Positions 1 to 6,951 are shown, counted from the stretch's first letter. The stretch is DNA of 7,442 nt from Ignavibacteriaceae bacterium (GCA_025449775.1 JANWIS010000057.1:1-7442), one strand, 5' to 3'. A program made the numbers and translations. The notes: generated by a model not told the origin, from the sequence alone.

Positions 1-197
1 AGGTATTCAATATCAGCAAAATAAATACGGTTAAAGAAGCATGGCAAAAACATCAAATACTTTCTGTTCATGGATGGATTTATGATATTAAAGATGGGCT
101 TTTACAGGATGTCGGCATATCTGTTTCAGCTTTAAATGAAATTGATAAGATCAGAAGCAGAGCAGTTGAAAAGATTTTTTCGGAATACAAAAGGTGA
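1..197 (+). CDS. can: Beta-class carbonic anhydrase, C-terminal fragment (5' end outside window)
   Basis: The frame opening at base 3 encodes the last 64 residues of a protein and ends with TGA at 195-197. The stretch around AW..HQ, followed by VHGWIYDIKDGLLQDV, matches the C-terminal strand and tail of Can-type beta-carbonic anhydrases; as I recall it, E. coli Can has IHGWAYGIHDGLLRDL at the same place. The family interconverts CO2 and bicarbonate in the cytoplasm using a zinc held by two Cys and one His. Those ligands lie upstream of the window, so catalytic competence cannot be judged here. The stop codon overlaps the start of the next gene by four bases, which suggests coupled translation. 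The family call is firm; the choice of the symbol can over cynT rests on the tail sequence only. Confidence 0.87.
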   Translation, partial: VFNISKINTVKEAWQKHQILSVHGWIYDIKDGLLQDVGISVSALNEIDKIRSRAVEKIFSEYKR

Positions 198-637
198 ATA
201 TTGGTATCGAACTGAATCTGCTTCACAATCTTAAACCCGAACAAAAACCACTATGGGGAAAGATGACTCCACAACATATGGTCGAACACTTATACAAAGC
301 AGTTCAGTCAAGTATAAATGAAATAAGGTTTAACATCTATAGTGAAGAAAGAAAAATTCCTGTGCCAAAAAAATTTCTGCTTGGCGAAAGACCGTTTCCA
401 AAAGAAATTATGAATCCTGCTATCGGTCCGGATCTTTTACAACTTGAATTTGAAGACATGAACTCATCTATTAAAGCTCTTGAACAAGTACTCACAAGGT
501 ATGATTTATTTTTTGAAAATAATGCGCTCATCAAAACTGTTCATCCGGTATTCGGATTATTATCTAAAGAAGAATGGGACACATTTCATCAAAAACATTT
601 TACTCATCACTTTTTACAGTTTGGATTGACTGATTAA
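194..637 (+). CDS. DUF1569 / DinB-like putative metal-binding protein
   Basis: This 147-residue cytoplasmic protein has no signal peptide or membrane segment. It carries the signature of the DUF1569 branch of the DinB/YfiT-like four-helix fold. MTPQHMVEHL at about residues 24-33 supplies H28 and H32. HPVFG at 117-121, EEW at 126-128 and a His-rich end (H132, H135, H138, H139, then QFG) follow. In DinB-like proteins three His residues bind a divalent metal, and H32 plus His of the last helix are the likely ligands here. No reaction is established for this subfamily, and I do not assign one. The start is GTG at 194, inside the GTGA overlap with the carbonic anhydrase stop; stops lie in frame just upstream, and the next ATG (263) would remove the first helix. 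The four-base overlap points to co-translation with the carbonic anhydrase, but a functional link is not shown. Confidence 0.8.
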   Translation: MNIGIELNLLHNLKPEQKPLWGKMTPQHMVEHLYKAVQSSINEIRFNIYSEERKIPVPKKFLLGERPFPKEIMNPAIGPDLLQLEFEDMNSSIKALEQVLTRYDLFFENNALIKTVHPVFGLLSKEEWDTFHQKHFTHHFLQFGLTD

Positions 638-744
638 ATATTCATTTCTCCACTTATCATCATCAATGGCTGTTTAGAAAGAACACCTTTATTCCGGCAA
701 ATAATTAATTTAGTATTGAATTGAAATTATCTTATTGAAGTACA

Positions 745-1860
745 ATGAATCACCATAATACAGGTCAGAAAAAAGAACCACGTATCGCTAAAACAATCCG
801 TAGTGATTGGCGAACCACAAAGATAAGAGAAGAATTTAAATCGGAATACAAAGATTTAAAACAATACTTCCTTACTGAAGACCGCAGGAAAAAATTATCA
901 GGGATGAATATTTTAAGAAGATTTTTTATCCTGCCTTTCTGGCTAACAAAAGCGATGTACTTTCGTTTAACTCCTTTCAGAAGAATTCTTTTTTTTATTG
1001 GTCTCATAGGATTTATAACTTTTGCTGATTTTCACACAGGTGCTGACGGAACTGAATTTACACTAAATGTTTCAGCTGTGTTTACCGCTTTAGTTTTTCT
1101 TTTCATACTCGCTCTTGAATTAAAAGATAAACTTCTGGCAAGAACAGAACTTGAGGAAGGAAGAGCAATACAACTATCATTAATGCCGGAACGTTCACCT
1201 GAATTTCCCGGCTGGGACATCTGGCTTTTTACACGTTCAGCAAATGATGTCGGAGGTGATTTACTTGACTTTATTCCAATTAATGAAAATAAATTCGGTG
1301 TTGCTGTCGGTGATGTTGCAGGAAAAGGATTGAGTGCAGCATTGCTGATGGCAAAATTACAATCTTCAATCCGTGCATTGATTTATGATTATTCATCTCT
1401 CGCAAAATTAGGAAACAGTTTAAATAAAATTTTTCATCGTGACAGTCTTCCAAAAATTTTTGCTTCATTAGTTTATATTGAAATTAATAATGAATCTGGT
1501 ATAGTTAAATTTATAAATGCCGGGCATTATCCTCCTGTTATTGTACAAAAAAATAAAATCGTCCAATTAAAAAAAGTTGCACCTGCACTTGGATTGTTAC
1601 CGGATGCACCCTTCACTGAACAAAATATTTCACTAAATCAAAATGATTTTATGATAATTTATTCCGATGGATTGACTGAAGCTCAAAATGAAACCGGTGA
1701 ATTTTTTGGTGAAGTAAGATTAAATGAGTCATTGATGAATGCCGAAGTTAAAACGTCCCAACAGCTTGGCGAAATGATTCTTTCTCACATCGATTTTTTT
1801 ATTGGTAAAACTCCTGCTCACGATGATTTAACATTAGCAATCTTAAAAAAGACTACCTAA
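745..1860 (+). CDS. Membrane-anchored PP2C/SpoIIE-type serine phosphatase (RsbU-like)
   Basis: This 371-residue protein has a strongly basic N-terminal region (1-80). Two hydrophobic segments follow at about 81-96 and 109-125, and then a SpoIIE/RsbU-type phosphatase domain at about 135-370. The metal-binding acidic residues of the PP2C fold are all visible: VGGDLLDF (D172), AVGDVAGKG (D190), YSDGLTEA (D308) and HDDLTLA (D360/D361). The INAGHYPP motif (258-264) is also intact, so the enzyme should be active. The family dephosphorylates Ser/Thr phosphoproteins, classically STAS anti-anti-sigma factors in partner-switching control of sigma factors. No PAS, GAF, HAMP or receiver domain is visible; the linker EELEEGRAIQ-type helix before the domain is the usual short coiled signalling segment. 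No anti-sigma kinase or STAS gene lies in the window, so its substrate is unknown. The start is ATG at 745, with only a weak ribosome site (GAAG). Confidence 0.92.
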   Translation: MNHHNTGQKKEPRIAKTIRSDWRTTKIREEFKSEYKDLKQYFLTEDRRKKLSGMNILRRFFILPFWLTKAMYFRLTPFRRILFFIGLIGFITFADFHTGADGTEFTLNVSAVFTALVFLFILALELKDKLLARTELEEGRAIQLSLMPERSPEFPGWDIWLFTRSANDVGGDLLDFIPINENKFGVAVGDVAGKGLSAALLMAKLQSSIRALIYDYSSLAKLGNSLNKIFHRDSLPKIFASLVYIEINNESGIVKFINAGHYPPVIVQKNKIVQLKKVAPALGLLPDAPFTEQNISLNQNDFMIIYSDGLTEAQNETGEFFGEVRLNESLMNAEVKTSQQLGEMILSHIDFFIGKTPAHDDLTLAILKKTT

Positions 1861-2041
1861 AATTGTTGAGTCATCATCTCATTAAAATTTTCAGATAAAT
1901 ATTCTCAAGATATCGGTCAAAACTATCTCCAAATAAAACACAACTGAGCCCAAAGCCTATCATTCCGAAGTTGTATTGTGGAATAAATGTTGCAATTCTG
2001 ATTTTAATGAAATATTTTTTAATCAAAATTTAACAATCATT

Positions 2042-3109
2042 GTGAAGCTTATTCCAAAAATATTTACGATTCTTTTCCTTCAGATTTTATCTGTTTCTTT
2101 TGCTCAGAATTCACTGACACCAGATTTTTATTTTTCAGAATCGAGGTTGAATTCCGAAATAATTTCAACTGATGATTTTTCACCAAATTCTGTTTATAGT
2201 TTTTCCAATCCAAACAAACAAAAACAATACTCAATGGCGAGTCCATCAGTTTTTATTAATGGCGAAAGACCTTTAGATGATGGAACAATCTGGAGAACTA
2301 ATTCCGATATTGATTATCTTCGGTTAAGCTCGATGCTTGGTGTTATTGCTTCTGTTAACATAGTCGGGTACATTTATCAAAGACAAGTTTGGTATACAAA
2401 AGAGACGACAGGATTTCATTCACTCGAATTCATTCATGATTGGAACAAGTATCAGCAGATGGATAAATTCGGTCATTTCACTGATGCATACTTTACAAGT
2501 GATCTCACTGCAAAAATTTACCGATGGTCAGGATTTTCAGGTGAGTCATCTGTCTGGTTCGGAGCTTTATCTGGATGGATCTGGATGCTTGAGATAGAAG
2601 TTTCGGATGCGTTTATGGCTGATTGGGGTTTTAGCTGGGGAGATATACTTGCCAACACTGTTGGTTCTGGTTTTTATGTACTTCAGCAATTCAACAATGA
2701 TGCACTTGGCGGAATTCATCCAAAGTTTAGCTGGCATAAATCAGAGGCATGGAAAGAAATGAGATACAATACTGATCCACAAGCTTTAATTGAGGATTAT
2801 GAAGGAATGACTTTCTGGCTAACTGTAAACCCACATCATTATTTTCCCAACAGCTGGAAAAGAAGTTATCCGAACTGGCTGGCACCATTAGGATTTGCTT
2901 TCGGAGTGAGTGCAAAAAATATTGCAAGTTATCCATGGGCCGGACACAAAGAATATTTTGTAGGGCTTGATATCGATCTTAGGAAGATACCTATCCTTGA
3001 TGAATTGTCCATTCTTAAATTTGTAAAAAGTGAAATTAATTTCCTCCGATTACCACTGCCTACAATACGTATTACATCCGAAGGAACCTGGTTCGGATTT
3101 TATTTTTAA
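2042..3109 (+). CDS. Exported DUF2279 (YfiM-like) protein, probably outer-membrane
   Basis: The frame is open from TTG at 1976, but GTG at 2042 is the better start. It places a classical signal peptide at the N-terminus (KLIPK, a hydrophobic run, then SVSFAQ, with cleavage near residues 21-22), whereas the 22 codons before it look like non-coding AT-rich leader. That gives 355 residues. The DUF2279 core is clear: DKFGHF at 141-146, E184 and E186 before SDAF, then WGFSWGDILANTVG at about 195-208. In this family the core resembles small membrane-associated lipoproteins such as YfiM, of unknown function. The rest alternates aromatic and polar residues and ends in WFGFYF; a C-terminal Phe is common in outer-membrane beta-barrels, so that location is inferred. 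The gene stands alone between two same-strand genes, and a hairpin overlaps its 3' end. Family assignment is good; start and topology are less sure. Confidence 0.78.
   Translation: MKLIPKIFTILFLQILSVSFAQNSLTPDFYFSESRLNSEIISTDDFSPNSVYSFSNPNKQKQYSMASPSVFINGERPLDDGTIWRTNSDIDYLRLSSMLGVIASVNIVGYIYQRQVWYTKETTGFHSLEFIHDWNKYQQMDKFGHFTDAYFTSDLTAKIYRWSGFSGESSVWFGALSGWIWMLEIEVSDAFMADWGFSWGDILANTVGSGFYVLQQFNNDALGGIHPKFSWHKSEAWKEMRYNTDPQALIEDYEGMTFWLTVNPHHYFPNSWKRSYPNWLAPLGFAFGVSAKNIASYPWAGHKEYFVGLDIDLRKIPILDELSILKFVKSEINFLRLPLPTIRITSEGTWFGFYF
3076..3107 (+). terminator. Rho-independent terminator overlapping the 3' end of the DUF2279 gene
   Basis: A perfect 7-bp inverted repeat, ATCCGAA (3076-3082) and TTCGGAT (3092-3098), encloses a 9-base loop. 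A T-rich run (TTTTATTTTT) starts at once and contains the first base of the stop codon. The hairpin is thus made from the codons for the last residues of the protein. The loop is long and the stem has only three G-C pairs, so efficiency may be modest. The arms could also simply reflect coding constraint. Confidence 0.5.
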
Positions 3110-3148
3110 ATCCGGCTGAAATCCCTGCAACTAAAAATCAAATCTTAA

Positions 3149-3178
3149 ACTATATTTTATATATAGTATATTTTTTTT
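3149..3178 (+). promoter_or_regulatory. AT-rich dyad and T-tract upstream of the YitT gene
   Basis: ACTATAT (3149-3155) and ATATAGT (3161-3167) form a perfect 7-bp inverted repeat with a 5-base spacer, followed by a run of eight T at 3171-3178. The right arm contains TATAGT, a fair -10 hexamer about 30 bases before the ATG. This could be the promoter, with the dyad as an operator. The stem is almost all A-T, so it is a poor terminator. Palindromes of this kind arise easily by chance in such AT-rich DNA. Confidence 0.3.
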
Positions 3179-3188
3179 ATTAAGAACC

Positions 3189-3193
3189 AGAGG
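3189..3193 (+). promoter_or_regulatory. Ribosome binding site deciding the YitT start
   Basis: AGAGG lies six bases before ATG at 3200 but directly abuts an in-frame TTG at 3194. The spacing therefore selects the ATG. Confidence 0.7.
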
Positions 3194-3199
3194 TTGAAT

Positions 3200-4150
3200 A
3201 TGTCAAACAATATTTTCACTTCGCTAAAAATTAATAGGAAGTCTATCCGCGATTATTTTTTTATTGCATTTGGTGCTGCAGTAATGGCAATCGGAGTCGG
3301 TGTATTCCTTGTCGATGCAAGAGTTGTTCCGGGTGGAGTGAGCGGATTATCAATGGCTCTTTATTATCTTACTAATGGATCACTGCCGATTGGAATTACA
3401 ATCTGGTTTTTAAATATCCCCTTATTTATTTGGGGAGTCAAGGAGCTCGGTGCACAGTTTGGTGCAAGAACTTTTTTTGGATTTACTGTGAATTCGATTT
3501 GCATCGATCTCTTCAGAGGTGAATTGCCTGGATTAAATTTTTTTCAGCTTCAAAATTCTGAAACTATAATTGAACTTAGGCAAAATGATTTTTTATTTCT
3601 AATTCTGCTCGGCGCCGCCCTTTTGGGAATAGGTTTGGGAATTGTTTTTAAATTCAGAGGTTCCACTGCCGGAAGCGATATTATCGCAGCAATAATGCAA
3701 AAACGTTTTACAGTAAAACCTGGGATGGCAATTATGATAGTTGATTTTTTTGTGATCTGTATTGCTGGACTTGTCATCGAGCTCAAAGATCTTGCAGGCG
3801 AAAGAAGTGCAATGACATTAACTCTATACGCTTTATTCCTGCTGTTTGTTTCAGGACGACTTGTTGATGCTATAATCGATGGATTCGACTATGCACGTGT
3901 GGCTTATATTATTTCAGATAAAAACGAAGAGATTGCTGAAATAATTATGAACGATTTCAGTCGAGGTGCTACAGCCATTAAGGCAAGAGGTTTATACAAA
4001 AATGTAGAGCGCGAAATTTTGGTTACAGTTGTAGCATTAAGAGAGTTAGGAAAACTTACAAGCACAATTAAGCAGATTGATCCTCATGCATTCGTAACTG
4101 TGAATAATGTTCACGAAGTTCTTGGTGAAGGATTTCGGAAAAGAATTTAA
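3200..4150 (+). CDS. YitT family membrane protein (DUF161 + DUF2179)
   Basis: From ATG 3200 the product has 316 residues, slightly longer than the roughly 280-290 usual for the family. The N-terminal membrane part has about five to six hydrophobic segments (near 19-38, 66-83, 131-150, 174-193 and 204-225). It contains two family signatures: VVPGGVSGLS at 42-51 and FRGSTAGSDI at about 152-161. A soluble C-terminal DUF2179 domain (about 228-312) shows SRGATAI, GLY, EREILVTVV, then IDPHAFVTV and VLGEGF. YitT proteins are widespread inner-membrane proteins without a settled substrate; DUF2179 resembles a small ligand-binding or regulatory domain. Residues around 110-130, between hydrophobic segments, form a polar insertion (Asn/Gln/Glu-rich) that may explain the extra length. 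It converges on the lipoprotein gene, with only 36 bases between the stop codons. Family call is secure; function is unknown. Confidence 0.92.
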   Translation: MSNNIFTSLKINRKSIRDYFFIAFGAAVMAIGVGVFLVDARVVPGGVSGLSMALYYLTNGSLPIGITIWFLNIPLFIWGVKELGAQFGARTFFGFTVNSICIDLFRGELPGLNFFQLQNSETIIELRQNDFLFLILLGAALLGIGLGIVFKFRGSTAGSDIIAAIMQKRFTVKPGMAIMIVDFFVICIAGLVIELKDLAGERSAMTLTLYALFLLFVSGRLVDAIIDGFDYARVAYIISDKNEEIAEIIMNDFSRGATAIKARGLYKNVEREILVTVVALRELGKLTSTIKQIDPHAFVTVNNVHEVLGEGFRKRI

Positions 4151-4186
4151 ATACATATTATATTTTTAATAGTCAGCAATACTGGT

Positions 4187-6073
4187 TTACTGCAACATTG
4201 AAATCATTACTGAAAGTTCTTCTAATAACTGATCTTCGGAACCGGAAAATCCGGTAGTTACAAACCTTATATTTTTATTACCATCAACAATAAATTTTGT
4301 CGGGATACCGCTTACTTTATATTTCTCAATTACTTCATTTTTATCATCAAGTAATACATGGAAAGGATATTCATTCTTCGCAATGAAATCTTTTGCATTC
4401 TGTTTTATATCTTCTACTCTTTCCCAGGAATTAATAAACAGGAACTGCACATTGGAATTATCCTGGAATTTTTGAACAGCTTTTTTCATGCCGGGGAAAG
4501 ATGCCAGACAAGGTCCGCACCAGGTTGCCCAAAAATCCAGAACAATTGTTTTGCCTTTAAAATCAAGGAGCGATACTTTCTTTCCTGAAAGATCAACCAA
4601 AGTAAAATCTGGTGCAGGCTCAAGTATCATTTCAGCATTCAACTTAGCTATCAGTCTTTGTCTGGCTGCATCTTCGAACTGCGATGCATAAACACTAAAT
4701 CCTTCAGTGTTGCCTTTTTCGTTAAGATAAGCTTCACGTAAATATTCTTTCATCTTTTCGGTACCATAACCCATTTTAATAAAATCACCAATCTTCGTCA
4801 TTGCTTTTGAATAATCTCCACTCTCAACTAATGCTTTAGAGTAAAGCTCATTAATATCGCCCTCTTTATTATTTGTGTATGACACAGCTTCTTCAAGAAT
4901 CGGGATTGCTTCACTTTTTCTTTCAAGGTTATAAAGAACTCTGCCTTGCACAAAAAGATTTATCCCGAGTATGTATTCCCGGTCTTCTATCCATTCACTT
5001 TCAGAATAATATTCAGGTTTTTCATTGGAGGGATTTTTAACTTCAGCTCTGCTTTTTTCTTCTCCAAGTTTAGATATTTGCAAAGCTGTTTCCATATCAG
5101 AGTTTTCTTCAAGCATTCTTTTTGCAACAGAATAAAAGCGGAAAGAGCTTACTCTATTTTTATTTTGATTAAGAAATTCGAATGCTTTCTTATATTCTTT
5201 TGCATCCCGATAAGAGTTTGCAATAAGGTCATACATTGTTTCAAGATATTCGCTTTCCGGAAATTCAAATTCATAATTCCGCAATAATTCAATTTTATCT
5301 TCAACACTCACTGTTTCTTTAAACTCAGCAAACATTTTTTCCTGGACATATTCACTTTTCGGAAATCTTTTTCTAATCTGCTCATCGTATTTGTCTGCTT
5401 TTACAATATTGCCAATCTTTGCATGCCAGTTAGCAAGCAAAGCAAGATCTTCTTCTGAAAGGCCTCCGCTTTTTTCAAGCTGAGCAAGTTCAATATTTAT
5501 TATCCTGTTCCTGTTTTCCGGTCTTACTGAATAGACAACTTCAAAGTATGATTGGTAAAAATTCTTCTTCTGATCAGGATGGTTTTTAAACTCTTCTTCA
5601 AAAAGCTGGAATGCTTTTTCTTTGTCTCTGTCAAGATCCAAATAATAAGCTCCCCACCTATCGATAGCTGATGCATAACCAGCCAAACTTCCCGGCAGTC
5701 GTTCACCGCTTTCATCTGTTAGATGAATTACATAACCGTTTTTATCATTGTTATCAAGACGGTCGTTCGATTTAAATTTTATTATTACACCAAGTGAAGT
5801 TTTTTCTGTGTTGATTGTTCCTGCAAGATGATTACCATCCATTTCTAATGGTACATCGAGAGTATTCATTAATTTATTATTGAACAGATATGCAACGCAT
5901 TCAATATCAGTACTACCAGCAAAGTGTGTGCTGTCTGGGTTATAATAAATTTTTATTTGATCTCCCGGCTGTATGTCTTCGGGTGAATAACCAAACTTGC
6001 CGGTAAATTCACTCTTATCCGAACAGCCTATTATTAATGATAAAGCCAGTAAAAATGAAAATACTCTGAACAT
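4187..6073 (-). CDS. Lipoprotein with helical (TPR-like) repeats and C-terminal TlpA/ResA-type thioredoxin domain
   Basis: The product has 628 residues from the ATG at 6073. This start is preferred to the in-frame ATG at 6088 because GGAG sits five bases before it. The N-terminus is a lipoprotein signal (FRVFSFLLALSLIIGC, lipidated Cys at 17). A probable beta-rich domain (about 25-125) precedes a long helical region (about 135-470) with TPR-like pairs such as GDYSKAM and SEAIPILEEA. The C-terminal thioredoxin fold (about 486-623) has PAPDFTLVDLSGK, the redox site WCGPC (Cys 519 and 522) and the cis-Pro loop SGIPTKF (Pro 591). TlpA/ResA-like proteins reduce or exchange disulfides outside the cytoplasm, for example in cytochrome c maturation. 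Here the tethered repeats suggest binding of a partner or substrate, which is inferred. No cytochrome or DsbD/CcdA gene is adjacent. The gene is monocistronic within the window. Confidence 0.88.
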   Translation of the reverse strand: MFRVFSFLLALSLIIGCSDKSEFTGKFGYSPEDIQPGDQIKIYYNPDSTHFAGSTDIECVAYLFNNKLMNTLDVPLEMDGNHLAGTINTEKTSLGVIIKFKSNDRLDNNDKNGYVIHLTDESGERLPGSLAGYASAIDRWGAYYLDLDRDKEKAFQLFEEEFKNHPDQKKNFYQSYFEVVYSVRPENRNRIINIELAQLEKSGGLSEEDLALLANWHAKIGNIVKADKYDEQIRKRFPKSEYVQEKMFAEFKETVSVEDKIELLRNYEFEFPESEYLETMYDLIANSYRDAKEYKKAFEFLNQNKNRVSSFRFYSVAKRMLEENSDMETALQISKLGEEKSRAEVKNPSNEKPEYYSESEWIEDREYILGINLFVQGRVLYNLERKSEAIPILEEAVSYTNNKEGDINELYSKALVESGDYSKAMTKIGDFIKMGYGTEKMKEYLREAYLNEKGNTEGFSVYASQFEDAARQRLIAKLNAEMILEPAPDFTLVDLSGKKVSLLDFKGKTIVLDFWATWCGPCLASFPGMKKAVQKFQDNSNVQFLFINSWERVEDIKQNAKDFIAKNEYPFHVLLDDKNEVIEKYKVSGIPTKFIVDGNKNIRFVTTGFSGSEDQLLEELSVMISMLQ

Positions 6074-6078
6074 AATTT

Positions 6079-6082
6079 CTCC
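6079..6082 (-). promoter_or_regulatory. Ribosome binding site of the thioredoxin lipoprotein gene
   Basis: On the minus strand GGAG lies five bases before the ATG at 6073 and lies inside the coding sequence if the upstream ATG at 6088 is used. This decides for the shorter protein, whose first residues form the lipoprotein signal. Confidence 0.65.
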
Positions 6083-6299
6083 ATTCATTCAATTTCAATA
6101 AGAAAAAATAGCTAAAGCACTTGTAAGTTACACGTTAAAGTGGATAAACGGCTTCAATTTGTGAAGATGAGATTTACAAACTAATGATTTTGATTTTAAC
6201 TTCCTGCAAAATGTTCTATTTAATCCCGAATAACGGAACCAAATAACAGACAATGCGTCTTTATTGCTGATACCAGGAAATTTTTAATAAATTATTTTT

Positions 6300-6304
6300 G
6301 GAGG
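6300..6304 (+). promoter_or_regulatory. Strong ribosome binding site of the acidic-protein gene
   Basis: A consensus GGAGG sits six bases before ATG 6311 and is the strongest Shine-Dalgarno site in the window. It suggests efficient translation of this small secreted protein. Confidence 0.75.
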
Positions 6305-6310
6305 AATCAA

Positions 6311-6889
6311 ATGAAAGTCATATCACAATTTTTAATCCATTCTTTTTTTTATTCGTTGATTTTCTTTTCTCATAGTTTTGCACAGGAAAATCCTGAAGAT
6401 AAGATCAAAGAAATTGATGGAGCTGTTGAAAAGATAACAATCACTTCCGGCGGTAAAGAATATATATTTGAAGGAGCTGATGCTGAAGTACTTTTTGAAA
6501 AGATGAAGAAAAAACACAGTCATAGCTTTGCCTGGAATTCGACTAATGACGACAAGATGAATAAAAAAATAGTTATAATTAATTCAGATGGCGAATCGGA
6601 AGAAATTGAAATATCAACTGAATGCCATGATGATTTTGAGAGTACAAATGATGGTATTAATAAAAAAATAAAAGTAGAAATGGATAACGGAAATAAAAAG
6701 GTAACTGTAACTACAAAAGAAAACGGTGAAGAGAAAACAGAACTTTACGAAGGTAAGGAAGCTGATGAATATCTTGAAAAGATGAAATCAGAAAATGATG
6801 ACCTTGATATCAGGATTGATGAAAATTCAGATGGCAAAAAAGTAAAAAAGATAATCATCGAAACTGAAAAGAAGGAGACAGAGGATTAA
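6311..6889 (+). CDS. Secreted acidic, lysine-rich protein with internal duplication, function unknown
   Basis: I do not recognise a named family. The 192-residue product begins with a Sec signal peptide (MKVISQ, a Phe-rich hydrophobic run, then HSFAQ, cleavage near 25/26). The mature part is highly charged, rich in Glu, Asp and Lys, with a single Cys (105), so no internal disulfide is possible. It contains two related units. The first (41-66) reads KITIT...YIFEGADAEVLFEKMK; the second (130-159) reads KVTVT...LYEGKEADEYLEKMK with four extra residues. Around them lie alternating strands such as NKKIVIINSDGESEEIEI and NKKIKVEMDNG. The pattern suggests short beta-hairpins plus one amphipathic helix per unit. 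It has a strong ribosome site, and a PAP2 gene follows 62 bases downstream with no clear terminator between. Export to the periplasm or outside is well supported; any role in metal or polycation binding would be speculation. Confidence 0.8.
   Translation: MKVISQFLIHSFFYSLIFFSHSFAQENPEDKIKEIDGAVEKITITSGGKEYIFEGADAEVLFEKMKKKHSHSFAWNSTNDDKMNKKIVIINSDGESEEIEISTECHDDFESTNDGINKKIKVEMDNGNKKVTVTTKENGEEKTELYEGKEADEYLEKMKSENDDLDIRIDENSDGKKVKKIIIETEKKETED
6431..6787 (+). repeat. Diverged internal duplication within the acidic-protein gene
   Basis: Codons 41-66 (6431-6508) and 130-159 (6698-6787) encode matching segments with the frame K-[IV]-T-[IV]-T, then [FY]EG, a [DE]A or AD[EA] cluster, and an EKMK end. 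The period is about 90 residues. The DNA copies have diverged, so the duplication is old and visible only at protein level. Confidence 0.65.
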
Positions 6890-6939
6890 TATTCCTATTA
6901 TTAAAATCAATTGATTATCTTTGGTGAGAACATTAATTC

Positions 6940-6943
6940 AGGA
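6940..6943 (+). promoter_or_regulatory. Ribosome binding site supporting a TTG start for the PAP2 gene
   Basis: AGGA lies eight bases before TTG 6952. An in-frame TAA lies just upstream, and no in-frame ATG occurs until Met41, which lies after the first hydrophobic segment. Confidence 0.5.
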
Positions 6944-6951
6944 ATTCTTTA

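Larger units (their letters stand above)
6074..6310. other. Divergent intergenic region between the lipoprotein and acidic-protein genes
   Basis: These 237 bases separate two genes transcribed away from each other and must hold both promoters. I see no -35/-10 pair or Bacteroidetes-type TAnnTTTG element that stands out on either strand. A short dyad, CTTCA (6152-6156) and TGAAG (6162-6166), is too weak to call an operator. No coding potential or RNA-like fold is evident by eye. Confidence 0.6.

Noticed and set aside
1874..2026. Minus-strand open stretch of 50 codons with a plausible amino-acid composition (contains PQYNFGMIGFG and FGDSFDRY) between the phosphatase and DUF2279 genes.
   Set aside because: It has no ATG near its upstream end, no ribosome site, no recognisable family, and it covers the likely leader of the DUF2279 gene. 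It could be a gene remnant, but I cannot support it.
4151..4186. Possible bidirectional terminator between the converging YitT and lipoprotein genes.
   Set aside because: The 36-base gap is AT-rich, but I find no stem longer than three or four pairs next to a T-run on either strand.
4241..4255. Perfect 6-bp stem ACCGGA/TCCGGT with a three-base loop.
   Set aside because: It lies inside the thioredoxin-domain coding sequence (TGFSGS), has no T-run on either side, and is explained by Gly/Ser codons.
4946..5287. Plus-strand reading frame of 113 codons rich in Phe, Ile and Arg, opposite the lipoprotein gene.
   Set aside because: It is the antisense shadow of the helical repeat region; Lys/Glu-rich codons on the minus strand produce Phe/Ser/Leu on the plus strand. 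No ribosome site or family match.
6264..6293. TTGCTG with TAAATT 18 bases downstream as a promoter for the acidic-protein gene.
   Set aside because: Transcription would begin at the Shine-Dalgarno site itself, and both hexamers match the consensus poorly.
6905..6916. Twelve-base perfect palindrome AATCAATTGATT between the acidic-protein and PAP2 genes.
   Set aside because: A palindrome of this size and AT content is expected by chance in a window of this length, and no second copy is seen.
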